Positions 1 through 9,270 of a DNA stretch of 64,000 nucleotides are shown in pieces. How positions within the stretch are numbered: position 1 is the stretch's first letter; each line of letters begins with the position of its first letter. The notes under the pieces were generated by a model, which was not told the origin of the DNA, did no database searches, and saw nothing but the letters and a program-made list of their open reading frames with translations. Location: NCBI GenBank assembly GCA_963750195.1, contig CAVVPS010000018.1:186001-250000 (forward strand). The letters run 5' to 3'. Position numbers and translations under genes: made by a program. The stretch comes from AP-15 sp963750195 (lineage in GTDB: Bacteria; Pseudomonadota; Alphaproteobacteria; ATCC43930; CGMCC-115725).

Positions 1-685
1 GGGCGAGGACCGCGCGTTCGAGCCAGGCCGCGACCCGGGCGAGAGCCGTGGGCCCCGGTAATGGCTCCAGCGGCCCGACGCCGCCCGGCTCCGGGGTGAA
101 CCAAACGGTGGCCATGCCGACCAGCATCAGCGCCGCCATCAACCCATAGGAAAAACGCCACCCGCCAAAGCTCGCGGCGTAAAGCGCGCCGGCCGACGCC
201 GCCAGCATGCCAAAGCGGTAGCCCCATTGCGTCGCAGCGGCCCCGGCGCCCTGCTCCTCGGGGCGCAGCAGCTCGATCCGGTAGGCGTCGATGACGATGT
301 CCTGGCTCGCCGACAAGAACGCCACCGCGAGGGCGACGAGCGCGGTCAGGCCGGGCGCCGCTCGCGGATCGGCGAAACCGAGCGCCAGGATCGCCAACCC
401 CAATATCGGCTGGATTGCCAATGCCCAGCCGCGCCGCCGACCCAGTTTCGGGGTAAACAACGGGATCGGCAGCCGATCGATCAGCGGCGACCACAGAAAC
501 TTGACGCTGTAGGGCACGCCGACCAGCGCGAACAGTCCGATCGCGGTGCGCGAGACGCCGATCTCGGCTAGCCGAAACGACAAGGTTGCAAAGGTCAGGG
601 CGAGCGGCAATCCGCTCGAAAATCCCATCAGCAGCACGGCAATCAGCCGTGGTTCACGATAGACCCGGAGCGCGGAGAACCACAC
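1..685 (-). CDS. ampG: AmpG-family muropeptide MFS permease, partial (C-terminus beyond window)
   Basis: Major-facilitator permease of the inner membrane, expected to import anhydromuropeptides for peptidoglycan recycling. The reverse strand reads open from about 685 to the window edge. It has the AmpG hallmarks LRVYREPRL, GFSSGLPLALT, a WSPLIDR loop and SQDIVIDAYR followed by EEQGAGAA. About 225 residues are visible, roughly half of a normal AmpG. There is no ATG: GTG at 685 gives the expected short N-terminus, and another GTG at 712 lies inside a palindromic repeat that abuts the gene. The family call is firm; the start is not. Confidence 0.8.
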   Translation of the reverse strand, partial: MWFSALRVYREPRLIAVLLMGFSSGLPLALTFATLSFRLAEIGVSRTAIGLFALVGVPYSVKFLWSPLIDRLPIPLFTPKLGRRRGWALAIQPILGLAILALGFADPRAAPGLTALVALAVAFLSASQDIVIDAYRIELLRPEEQGAGAAATQWGYRFGMLAASAGALYAASFGGWRFSYGLMAALMLVGMATVWFTPEPGGVGPLEPLPGPTALARVAAWLERAVLA

Positions 686-704
686 GAACTCGCCGCCGCA
701 GTAG

Positions 705-772
705 CCCCTCACCCCAGCCCTCGCCCCGCAGACGGGGAGAGAGAGGGCCCCGCGCGGCTGGAGGTTGAGGGG
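705..772. repeat. Intergenic palindromic repeat
   Basis: Outer arms CCCCTCA (705-711) and TGAGGGG (766-772) enclose an inner hairpin CCCCG-CAGA-CGGGG and a purine tract. Elements of this style, with a CCCTCACC-type outer arm and a CCCCGCAGACGGGG core, are common dispersed intergenic repeats in high-GC proteobacteria. It lies between the 5' end of ampG and the 3' end of the cyclophilin gene, both on the minus strand, so it could fold in a shared transcript. Confidence 0.65.
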
Positions 773-814
773 TTGCCGGCAAACGGGCCGTTTTCATCCG
801 GCAGTCGGGAAAGC

Positions 815-1360
815 CTACGGCTTCGCCGGCGCCTTTTGGGCGTCGGCAGCAACCTGCATCTTGATGATCTTGTCGGGGTTTTGCGGCGGCTCGCCCTTTT
901 TGATCTGGTCGACATACTCCATGCCGGAGACGACGTTGCCCCAGATCGTGTATTTGCCGTCGAGCGAGGGCGCCGGCGCGAACATGATGAAAAACTGGCT
1001 GTCGGCGCTGTTGGGGTCCGAGGTGCGGGCCATCGCCACGGTGCCGCGAACAAACTTCTCGTTCGAAAACTCGGCCTTGAGCGGATGCCCCGACCCGCCG
1101 GTCCCGGTCCCGGTCGGATCGCCGGTCTGGGCCATAAAGCCGTCGATTACCCGATGAAAGACGATCCCGTCATAAAAGCCGCGGCGCACCAACGCCTTGA
1201 TTTGGGCGCAGGTGGCCGGCGCCAGATCGGGCCGCATTTCGATGACGACGCGCCCTGCCGGTACGTCCAGGTAAATCGTGTTTTCGAGATCTGCCGCCAT
1301 CGCCTTGCCTCCGAGAACGAGCGCGGCGATCAGCACGACGAGCCGACCCAACGCTGCCAT
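815..1360 (-). CDS. Periplasmic cyclophilin-type peptidyl-prolyl cis-trans isomerase
   Basis: Catalyses proline cis-trans isomerisation to help proteins fold, here in the periplasm. The 181-residue protein starts with a signal peptide ending in AMA near residue 22. The cyclophilin core follows: FHR at 68-70 carries the catalytic arginine, then FMAQTGDPTGTGTGG, SQFFI and LDGKYTIWG. Length and motif order match the small bacterial cyclophilins (PpiA/PpiB). The C-terminal tail is short and Ala/Lys/Pro-rich. It may be co-transcribed with the NDUFA9-like gene upstream on the same strand. Confidence 0.9.
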   Translation of the reverse strand: MAALGRLVVLIAALVLGGKAMAADLENTIYLDVPAGRVVIEMRPDLAPATCAQIKALVRRGFYDGIVFHRVIDGFMAQTGDPTGTGTGGSGHPLKAEFSNEKFVRGTVAMARTSDPNSADSQFFIMFAPAPSLDGKYTIWGNVVSGMEYVDQIKKGEPPQNPDKIIKMQVAADAQKAPAKP

Positions 1361-1425
1361 CTGTCTGATCCTGTCAATCGGGAAGAACGCGACCTTAGCC
1401 GAAGCGCCGGCATCGCGAAAGCGCC

Positions 1426-2370
1426 TCAGGATCGTCGTTCGTACCAGCCGCCGCGGCGAAAGCGGTCGAGATAGCTCGGCAGGACGCCCTCGACCGCGGT
1501 CGGTGCGATGCCGAGGGCGGCAAGGGTGAGAGCGCCAGAGGAAACAACATTGTCACGCTTCAACAGCTCGACCTGGTCGGGCGTCAGCGGCGGGTTCGGC
1601 AGAATCGACATCAGCCTGGCCTGGATCGCGGCCAGCCCGAACGGCAGGTCGATCAGCAATCGCTTGCGCCGAATCTCGCCCAGCACCAGCTCGATCAGCT
1701 CGCGGAATGTATAGACTTTTGGTCCACCGAGCTCATAGGTGCGGCCGGCCGTTGTCGGGTCGTCGAGGCATTTCAACACCGCATCGGCGACGTCGCCGAC
1801 ATAGACCGGCTGGAACCGGGTATGGCCGCCGCCGATCAGCGGCAATACCGGCGAAATGGTCGCCATCGTCGCGAATCGGTTGAAGAAATGGTCCTCCGCC
1901 CCGAACACGACCGACGGGCGCAGGATCGTTACGGTCGGGAACGCGTCGCGCACGGCAGCTTCGCCCGCCGCCTTGGTTCGTGCATAGGCCGAGGAAGAAC
2001 GCGAGTCGGCGCCGATCGCCGAAATGTGGACAAAGCGCTCGATGCCGGCCTCGCGTGCGAGCCGGGCGAGCCGGGCCGGTCCGGTATGGTGCACCCGATC
2101 AAATGTCTGCGATCCGCTTTCGCGCAGAATGCCGACGCAATTGACCAACGCATCGTTGCCGGCGAGGAAGGCCGGCAAAATTTGCTCGTCGCCGATAGTC
2201 AAGTTGAGCGTCGCGATCTGCCCAACATCGCCAAGAGGTTTCAGAAACTTGGCTTCTTCGGCACGGCGGCAGCCGACGGGAATCACATCGCCCCGCGCAG
2301 CGAGCCGCTGGACGATGTAGCGGCCGATGAAGCCCGATCCGCCCAGCACCGCAGTCCGGCGATTTCTCAT
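1426..2370 (-). CDS. NDUFA9-like NAD(P)-binding epimerase/dehydratase family protein
   Basis: Extended SDR-type protein of 314 residues, of the kind annotated in alphaproteobacteria as complex I NDUFA9 subunit family. The Rossmann loop GGSGFIGRYI lies at residues 10-19. VGILRESG and RFVHISAIGAD follow, and the active-site region has a YARTKAAGE (YxxxK) motif. The mid-to-C-terminal part contains RPSVVFG and a YVGDVADAV stretch typical of atypical SDRs. In mitochondria the homologue is a complex I accessory subunit; a bacterial role in ubiquinone or complex I biogenesis is inference. ATG start, 314 residues as expected. Confidence 0.85.
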   Translation of the reverse strand: MRNRRTAVLGGSGFIGRYIVQRLAARGDVIPVGCRRAEEAKFLKPLGDVGQIATLNLTIGDEQILPAFLAGNDALVNCVGILRESGSQTFDRVHHTGPARLARLAREAGIERFVHISAIGADSRSSSAYARTKAAGEAAVRDAFPTVTILRPSVVFGAEDHFFNRFATMATISPVLPLIGGGHTRFQPVYVGDVADAVLKCLDDPTTAGRTYELGGPKVYTFRELIELVLGEIRRKRLLIDLPFGLAAIQARLMSILPNPPLTPDQVELLKRDNVVSSGALTLAALGIAPTAVEGVLPSYLDRFRRGGWYERRS

Positions 2371-2528
2371 GAGTTCCTCCGGCCATGCACCGCCCGTTTT
2401 CTGCCCTCGGCGCTTGCCTTCTATAACGCAGCGCGCGCAATGCCGAAAGTCGGCGCCCCTTCTCGCCCGCGGCGGGTTGCGCTAAAACCTCGCCATTGCG
2501 ACGCAAGGCCCAGCAGGAAAGCGGAACG

Positions 2529-3647
2529 ATGGCGGATCAGTCCCGGTTGAACAACGAGTATCCGGTGCCGGAGCGGATGAAGGCTTGGGTGCTTGGCGGC
2601 CCGGGCGAGATCGTGCCGGTCGAAAAGCCGGTGCCGCAGCCCGGTGCTGCCGAAGTGTTGGTCCGGATCGACGCGGTGGCGATCTGCGCCACCGATCTCG
2701 AAATCATGCGCCACGGGTTGCCGGCAATGGTTGATGGCGGCCTGCCGTTCAACAAGAACTTCACGATCGGTCACGAATACATGGGAACAGTGGTCGGTCT
2801 CGGCTCAGCAGTCGACGAATATTCGCTCGGCGACCGGGTCACCGTCGAGGTTCACGCCGGGTGTGGCCGGTGCGCCCGCTGCCGGCAAGGCATGTACACC
2901 GCGTGCCTCAATTACGGCGATCTCGCCAAGGGGCATCGCGCCAACGGTTTCACCACCGATGGCGGCTTCGCTCAATATGCGATCAACAACATCAACACTC
3001 TGGTCCATGTGCCGCACGATATGAGCGACGAGGAGGCGACCCTCGTCGTTACCGCTGGCACCTCGATGTACGGGCTCGATGTGCTCGGCGGGCTGATTGC
3101 CGGCGAAGGCGTCGTCGTCACCGGGCCGGGGCCGATCGGCCTGCTCGGAGTCGCGGTCGCCAAGGCGCTCGGCGCCGACCCGGTGATCCTGACCGGAACC
3201 CGCGACGCGCGGCTCGCGCTCGGCAAAAAGCTCGGCGCCGACCATGTGATCAATGCCCGACAGGAGGACGCCGTCGCCGCGGTCAAGCGCATCACCCAGG
3301 GCAAGGGCGTCCAGTTCGTCGTCGAATGCTCGGGTGCGCCCGAGGCGCTAAACGAGGCGGCGCAGATGGTCGACCGCGGCGGCCGGATCTGCCTCGCCGC
3401 CTTTCCGCACGAGAAGGTGCCGGTCGATCTCGCCTATCTGGTGCGCAACAACATCTATGTCTACGGCATCCGCGGCGAAGGCCAGAGCGCCACTCACCGG
3501 GCGATGGCGCTGATGAAGCAGAAGCGCTTCGACGCGCGGCTGATCCACACCCACACCTTTCCGCTCGATGAGTTGCCGACCGCGCTCAAATACGCGCGCG
3601 AACGGATCGATGACGCGATCAAGGTCGTGGTCAAGAACCAGGCCTGA
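2529..3647 (+). CDS. Zinc-dependent alcohol dehydrogenase (MDR superfamily)
   Basis: NAD(P)-dependent medium-chain dehydrogenase of 372 residues; the substrate cannot be read from sequence. Catalytic-zinc residues are C53 in AICATDLE and H82-E83 in GHEYMG. The structural-zinc cluster is C112, C115, C118 and C126. The Rossmann segment VVTGPGPIGLLGV follows. I chose the ATG at 2529 because an AGGA motif sits about 10 bases upstream; an in-frame ATG at 2496 would add 11 residues with a weaker site. It resembles polyol or butanediol dehydrogenases more than classical ethanol dehydrogenases. It transcribes away from the NDUFA9-like gene. Confidence 0.88.
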   Translation: MADQSRLNNEYPVPERMKAWVLGGPGEIVPVEKPVPQPGAAEVLVRIDAVAICATDLEIMRHGLPAMVDGGLPFNKNFTIGHEYMGTVVGLGSAVDEYSLGDRVTVEVHAGCGRCARCRQGMYTACLNYGDLAKGHRANGFTTDGGFAQYAINNINTLVHVPHDMSDEEATLVVTAGTSMYGLDVLGGLIAGEGVVVTGPGPIGLLGVAVAKALGADPVILTGTRDARLALGKKLGADHVINARQEDAVAAVKRITQGKGVQFVVECSGAPEALNEAAQMVDRGGRICLAAFPHEKVPVDLAYLVRNNIYVYGIRGEGQSATHRAMALMKQKRFDARLIHTHTFPLDELPTALKYARERIDDAIKVVVKNQA

Positions 3648-4038
3648 GGTCTATTCAGCGGCGGATTTCGCTGGCGGACCAGTTTTCTCCTCGGGCGGCT
3701 TAGAACCTGCCCCAAAGCCTAGCGGCCCAATTATTGCGGCCGGGAACGGCTTTCGGAGCCATAAGGGCCGCTCAGCCTTGGCGGCGGGAACCGCCCTTCA
3801 TGCCCCCATTCCGGCCATTCCGAGGGCCACCCCCAAAGGCCGCGGGAGAGTGAGAGCTGCCAATCTACGAGTTGAGGCTGGACAAATCAGACCCGGGGAT
3901 ATTGCGTCCGATAAGTCGATCCGCGTCCGCATCACCTCTGCCGACCCCGATCCGGGGCTACACCGCAAAGCGCGGGTTTACCAGGCGGATGGGGCGCGAC
4001 GGCGGTGCTGCCAACCTGGGAGTCTTGGAGGGGCATAG
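3648..4038. other. 391-base spacer, no supportable gene
   Basis: Between the alcohol dehydrogenase and the decayed MgtA gene I see no conserved reading frame, RNA gene or clear hairpin. The only recognisable signal is at its end: a GGAGG ribosome-binding site about 8 bases before the old MgtA start at 4039. Confidence 0.5.
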
Positions 4039-6635
4039 ATGACAGCGGCTAGCGAGCTGGAACAGGAAATTCTGGCAAGTCGCGCTTCCCGACCTTGAGA
4101 AGCAGCTCGCAGCCGATGGAAATGGCCTCAGTTCCGCCGAGGCCGTCGCGCGCCGCCTCCGCTACGGTCCCAACACGCTGGAGGAGCGGCGTCGTCTTTC
4201 TCTGCCGCTCAAATTCCTCAGTCGGTTCCGCAACCCGCTGGTTGATCAATCTGCTGGTCGCAGCGGTGATATCCGGGCTGACCGGCGATTTGGCAAGCCT
4301 CATCGTGATCTCGACGATAGTATTGATGAGCGCGGTTCTCGACACCGTGCAGGAATACCGGGCGGAGCAGGCCGCCGAGTCGCTGAAGGTTTCGGTCGCG
4401 CTCAAAGAGCAAGTTTTGCGCGATGGGCAGGAAGTTACGGTGCTGGGGCAGGACCTGGTCCCCGGCGATGTCGTGCTGCTCGCCGCCGGGGATCTGGTCC
4501 CGGCGGATGGGCGTCTTATCGCGGCGAGGGATTTTTTCGTCAACGAGGCATTGCTACCGGCGAGTCCTACCCGGCGGAGAAACACGTGCGCGATGAAGGC
4601 GTCGACAGCTCGGAAGTCACGAACGCTACAAACGCCGCCTTATGGGCAGCTCGGTGATGAATGGTTCGGCCAAGCTGTTTGTCTGCGCCGTCGGCGTGAC
4701 GACCCAGCTCGGTCAGATCAGCAGCAGCTTGCGGCGGGCGCCGCCGCCCTCCGCCTTGGATCAGGGCGCCCACAGATTTGGCATGCTGATCGTCCGCTTT
4801 ACCGAAGTCCTCGTTCTCTTCGTCTTGTTGATCAACTTACTGTTCCACCGGCCCTGGCTGGAGAGTTTTCTGTTCGCTGTGGCGCTCGCTGTCGGGCTCA
4901 CGCCCGAGTTGCTGCCGATGATCATTTCAGTGACGCTCGTGCGCGGTGCCATCCGCATGGCGGGGGCGCAAGTTATCGTGAAACGCCTCGGCGCGATCCA
5001 CGACCTCGGCAGCATGGACGTGCTGTGCACCGACAAGACCGGGACACTGACCGAAGCGAAGATCGAGCCTTGCGCGACAGGTTGCGCTCTCGGGCGCCGA
5101 CAGCCCGCACGTGCTCGACCTGGCTTGGCTCAATAGCCATTTCCAGGCCGGATTGAGGAACCCGCTCGATGCCGCGATCCTCGCAATTCGACCCTTCGCG
5201 CGATGCCAACTGGACCAAGATCGATGAGGTGCCATTCGATTTTCAGCGACGCCGCGTTTCAGTGTTCGTCGAGCACGAAGGACGCCGGCTGCTGATCACC
5301 AAGGGCGCGCCTAAGACGTATCAAGCTGCTACCCGGTATGAAGGCCGGGCAAGCCCGAGACTCTGCCGCTCGACGAGGCGGCGCGGGCCCGCGCCGCAAA
5401 AGTCTTCCAGGGGCTGGCGCGGAGGATTTCGCGCCTCGGCGTCGCCTGGCGCGAACTCGAGCATGACCGCAAGGGGGCGACGGTGGGCGATGAGGAGGAA
5501 TTGGTGTTCGCCGGCTTTATCGTCTTCTTGATCCGCCAAAAGCGAGCGCCGGGGCGGCCATCGCCGCGCTTGGGATCAAGGGCGTCGGCGTCAAGATCCT
5601 CAGCGGCGACAACGAGCGCGTGACGCAGCATGTCTGCACCGAACTCGGCATACCGATTACCGGGTTGCTGACCGGAAACGAGATCGAGGTGCTCAACGAT
5701 GAAGCGCTCGCCGCGCGGCTGGAAGAGACGAACCTGTTCTGCCGGGTCACACCGGTTCAAAAGAACCGCATCATTCTTGGGTTGCGGCACCGCGGTCACG
5801 TCGTCGGTTATCTCGGCGACGGGATCCACGAAGCGCCATCGCTGCACACCGCCGAGTCGGCATTTCGGTCGACAGCGCGGTCGATTCGCAAGGATGCCGC
5901 GACATCATTTCTGCGGCAGGATCCGCCCTGTTCGAGCGCGGCGTCACCGAAGGGCGCCGCGCCTTCGGCAACATCATGAAATTCGTCATGATGGAGATGA
6001 GCTCGAATTTCGGGAACATGTTCTCGATGGCCGGGGCGACGCTGATCTGCCATTCCTGCCGATGCTGCCGGTGAAAATATTGCTCAACAACCTGCTCTAC
6101 GCCGTCTCGCGAGATGCCGATCCCGCTGGACGAGGTCGACAGCGAGATTACGGAGAAGCCCGAGCATTGGGACATGCGCTTCATCCGGAACTTCATGCTG
6201 GTGCTGGGGCCGGTGAGTTCGATCTTCGATTTTCTGACCTTCGGCCTGTTGCTGCTGGTCTTTCACGCAAACGAAGCCTTGTTTCAGACCGGCTGGTTCA
6301 TCGAGTCGCTCGCCACCCAGGTGCTGGTCATCTTCGTGCTGCGCACGCGACGAAATCCGCTGAAAAGCCGCCCGCATCCCCTCCTCACCGCGACCTCCTT
6401 AGCTGTGGTCGTGCTGGCGGTTCTCCTGCCGTTCACATCCCTTGGAGCGTGGTTTGGTTTTGTTCCGCCCTCCGCCGCCTTCCTCTTGGCGATTGCGGGG
6501 CTGACGGTGAGCTACCTCGTGCTTGCTCAGGGCGCGAAGTGGGCGTTCTACCGTCGATGGTCGCCGGGTGGCGTCGCGCATGCGTTCGCGTTGCGAGCAC
6601 CCCTGCCACTGATCGGACGATCGATGCCGTCGTGA
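4039..6635 (+). pseudogene. mgtA: Decayed MgtA-type magnesium-transporting P-type ATPase
   Basis: An intact relative would be a P-type ATPase of about 870 residues importing Mg2+ across the inner membrane. All parts can be read in order by switching frames: N-terminus from 4039, actuator domain (VQEYRAEQAAESL; TGES near 4556), phosphorylation motif CTDKTGT near 5028, nucleotide domain (TKGAP), LSGDNE near 5600, and the last membrane segments (6114-6635, IPIPLDEVD-like). At least ten one-base indels break it, near 4070, 4243, 4557, 4640, 5070, 5191, 5320, 5353, 5527 and 5850. The hinge motif TGDGxNDxP reads GDGIHEAP, so the conserved Asn and Asp are also replaced. That substitution argues for real loss of function. 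Confidence 0.9.
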
Positions 6636-7011
6636 CAGCCCCTATGCTCCCGCTGAACCGAAGGTGTGTCGCAGACGCGCGCCCACTCCAGGTACGAACG
6701 ACCGATATCGCCACCTGAATAATGGCCCAAATAGGATCGAACCTCGCTATCTAGTACGCGGTCAGCGCGATGAGGTCTGCTTTCGATGCCGAGCCGCGAA
6801 AGCAGCTGCGAGCCATCTATGCCGGCAGCGCCCCTCTTCAGACGTTGCCGCCGGGGCGGAGCAACGGCGAGGTCGGATGGGAAGCGGGGGCGCATGCGCG
6901 ATCACGCGATGTACGGCATGTCGCCAACGAACTTTCAGGCCAACTACAGCGCTCGGCCGAGGCTACAGAAGCTGAGATGCTGGGGCGCGTTCGCCATGTT
7001 GCGTTGCGCCC
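6636..7011. other. 376-base spacer, no supportable gene
   Basis: Separates the 3' end of the mgtA pseudogene from the convergent 3' end of the DUF2955 gene. Short frames exist on both strands, but none resembles a family I know or has a convincing ribosome-binding site. No stem-loop terminator is obvious. Confidence 0.45.
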
Positions 7012-8055
7012 TCATGGGCGCAGGGAGAGTTGTGTCGAAGCACGTCGTTCGCCCGGCCACAGTAGCGCCGTCATGCACAGAGTGTACCCGACCGCCAACA
7101 GGACGTAGCCGATCCGGGTCGCGAACGACTCTGGCGTCGTCGTCGGCAGCGGCGCTATGCCCGACCCGAACAGAATCAGGAACGTCGTGAGCGCTCCAGC
7201 ATACATCTTGGCGCGACCGGCCGTCGCCCGCCCGCCCAGGATCAGCCCGACGAGAAAGACGGTCAGGAACAGGAAGGGTAGCGACGGGCGCAGCTCGACA
7301 AACGCAAAGGCCAGGGAGGCAAGCACCCCGCTCAGCAGATTGACCGCGACAGTGCTTAGGGCGGAGCGGACGCTGGTTGCGAAGTCAAACTGAAGCAGCA
7401 CGGAAGCGACGGTGATCGGTAGGACGATCGCCAAAGAGAGGGCGTTGTTGGTCAGGCACAGCGTCATGGCGCCGAGCAGGATCGCCGCATCGGCGAGAGC
7501 CCGCATGGCGGGCCTGTCGGTGACCGGGGCGGCCTGCGGCGCGTCCCTGGTCGCATCATGGCCTGGCAGTATCGCATGGGCGAGCCACGACAACACCACG
7601 GCGCTCAAGTAAGCTTGAAGCAATATTGCGATTATACCTGTGTCTAGCGTGTCGTGCACACGGTCGAGCAGGGTAACCGTGATCGCTATCGCCAAGCAGA
7701 GGAAGATGACAGGGCCACCCTGCCCCCGCGCCTGAACAAAGAAAGACACGAAGAAGAATAAACCGAGCAGTGCCAGCAGCTGGACCGGCTGGTCGCCAAA
7801 GATACCGTTAAGAACAATGAAGGCCTGGCCGACAATCAGCACGAGCCCAGCCAGCGCGATTGCCTTCGATAGCGGCATCGGCCCGGCGCCGAATATCAGG
7901 AATTGCACCGCGAGGACCGGCCCAAAGAAGGGGATGACGTCGCCGATCGCGAGGTTCAAGGTGAGGCCGGCAGCGACCGCGAGCGCGACCCGCAGCCCGA
8001 TGCGGCGCTGGCGCGACAGGACCGCCTCCGCTGCGGCGGAAGCATCAGCTGGCAT
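7012..8055 (-). CDS. DUF2955 / FUSC-like integral membrane protein
   Basis: Polytopic inner-membrane protein of 347 residues with two blocks of hydrophobic helices (about residues 20-165 and 190-340) joined by a short polar loop. The pattern matches DUF2955 proteins, relatives of the FUSC/aromatic-acid exporter fold. These usually pair with a HlyD/EmrA-type periplasmic adaptor. The adaptor gene lies directly upstream and its stop overlaps this ATG by 11 bases, so the two are translationally coupled. Export of small organic acids or toxic compounds is a family-level inference. The protein appears intact. Confidence 0.8.
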   Translation of the reverse strand: MPADASAAAEAVLSRQRRIGLRVALAVAAGLTLNLAIGDVIPFFGPVLAVQFLIFGAGPMPLSKAIALAGLVLIVGQAFIVLNGIFGDQPVQLLALLGLFFFVSFFVQARGQGGPVIFLCLAIAITVTLLDRVHDTLDTGIIAILLQAYLSAVVLSWLAHAILPGHDATRDAPQAAPVTDRPAMRALADAAILLGAMTLCLTNNALSLAIVLPITVASVLLQFDFATSVRSALSTVAVNLLSGVLASLAFAFVELRPSLPFLFLTVFLVGLILGGRATAGRAKMYAGALTTFLILFGSGIAPLPTTTPESFATRIGYVLLAVGYTLCMTALLWPGERRASTQLSLRP

Positions 8056-9188
8056 AGGTCAGGATGGAGATGAGGCGAATGAAGACCCGACCCAGGGCGT
8101 CCGTGACCGGATTGTTGCCGGTGTAGACGACGACATTCACTTGCGAACCGACCCGCACGCTGCCCCGCGGCGGCGTCTCCTCGACGATCAAACGCACCGG
8201 GAAACGCTGCGGGTCGCGCACCCAGCCCGTGGCATTTTTGATCGTTGGCAGGCCGGTATTGGGATCAACGTTATTCTGCGAGACGCCCCAGCCTATGCTC
8301 TCGACCTGAGCTTTGAAGACCGAGCCTGGCAACGAGTTCGAATACTAATTCGGCCCGATCGGACGGAGACATGTATTCGAGGCTATTCTCCTTGAAATCC
8401 GCCGAAACCCAGACCGTGCTCAAGTCGATGAAGGTAAGGGCCGCCTGCCCTACCGCTATGAACTGGCCGGTCGCAAGTTGGAGATTGGAGACCAAGCCGG
8501 CGGCAGGGGCCTTGACCGTCGTATAAAGCAGATTGAGCCGCGCGCGCCCCAACGTCGCAAGCGCCTCCTTAAGCTGGGGATTGTCGGCGCCCTTGGGGCC
8601 AAGCTCTTCCCGCGCCTTGGCGAGGTCGGCCTGGCTGGCCGTCAGCACCGCCCGTGCGGATTCCTGTGTGGCGCGGGCTGTATCGGCCTTGGCAGCGGGG
8701 TAGACGCCCCGTCTGACAAGTTCGAAAACCCGCTCCGTCTGGGCGTGAACATTCTCGAGTTCGGCGGCTTCCTTAACGACGCGCGCCTGTGCCGATTCCA
8801 CGGCGGCCGTAGAGGCTCCCAGCGTCTGACCGATCTGCTCGACCTGGGCCTGCGCCTCAGCCACGGCAAGTTCGAAGGGGCGTGGATCGATGCGGAACAG
8901 GACCTGCCCTGCTTCGACGCGAGTATTGTCGGCGACGTCGACGCCTACAACACGGCCCGCGACTTCGGGAGCCATGCGGATAACATATGCTTGTACGACC
9001 GCTTGCGATGACAAAGGCGTGAATCGCTCCATGACGATCGACAAGGCAAACAACAAAATGGTCACGGCGACGACTACGAGCGCCGCCCTGCGCAGTGGGT
9101 TTGCAGAGTCGGAGTCCGCGGCAGCGGGCTTCGCGGGGGTGCGTTCCTCCACCGCAATTTTGTTGGTGGTTTCAGACTCAGTGCTCAT
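8045..9188 (-). pseudogene. HlyD/EmrA-type periplasmic adaptor, one internal frameshift
   Basis: Membrane-fusion adaptor anchored by one N-terminal helix (about residues 31-50) with a periplasmic biotinyl-lipoyl/coiled-coil body. The barrel-sandwich motifs APEVAGRVVGVDV and TVKAPAAGLVSNL flank an Ala/Glu-rich coiled-coil hairpin. Start ATG at 9188. Near 8335 one extra base after FKENSLEYMSP...LVFE shifts the frame. The remaining domain (LPGSVFKAQVESIGW to the stop at 8045) continues in the next frame. Everything else looks healthy, so the indel is either recent or a sequencing error. Partner of the DUF2955 membrane protein; probably in one operon with the AI-2E gene. Confidence 0.82.
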
Positions 9189-9270
9189 CGAGGCAACACG
9201 CGGTTTGGCAGCCCTAGCGTCGATGCCAGCTTCCTGGCGCCCGAGACCTGCCGCCAGCAAAAGTAGCATT

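Noticed and set aside
227..571. Plus-strand open frames over ampG
   Set aside because: Arginine-rich antisense frames produced by high GC; the minus strand encodes AmpG.
6548..7108. Short open frames on both strands between mgtA and the DUF2955 gene
   Set aside because: No recognisable family, no good ribosome-binding site, composition typical of chance frames.
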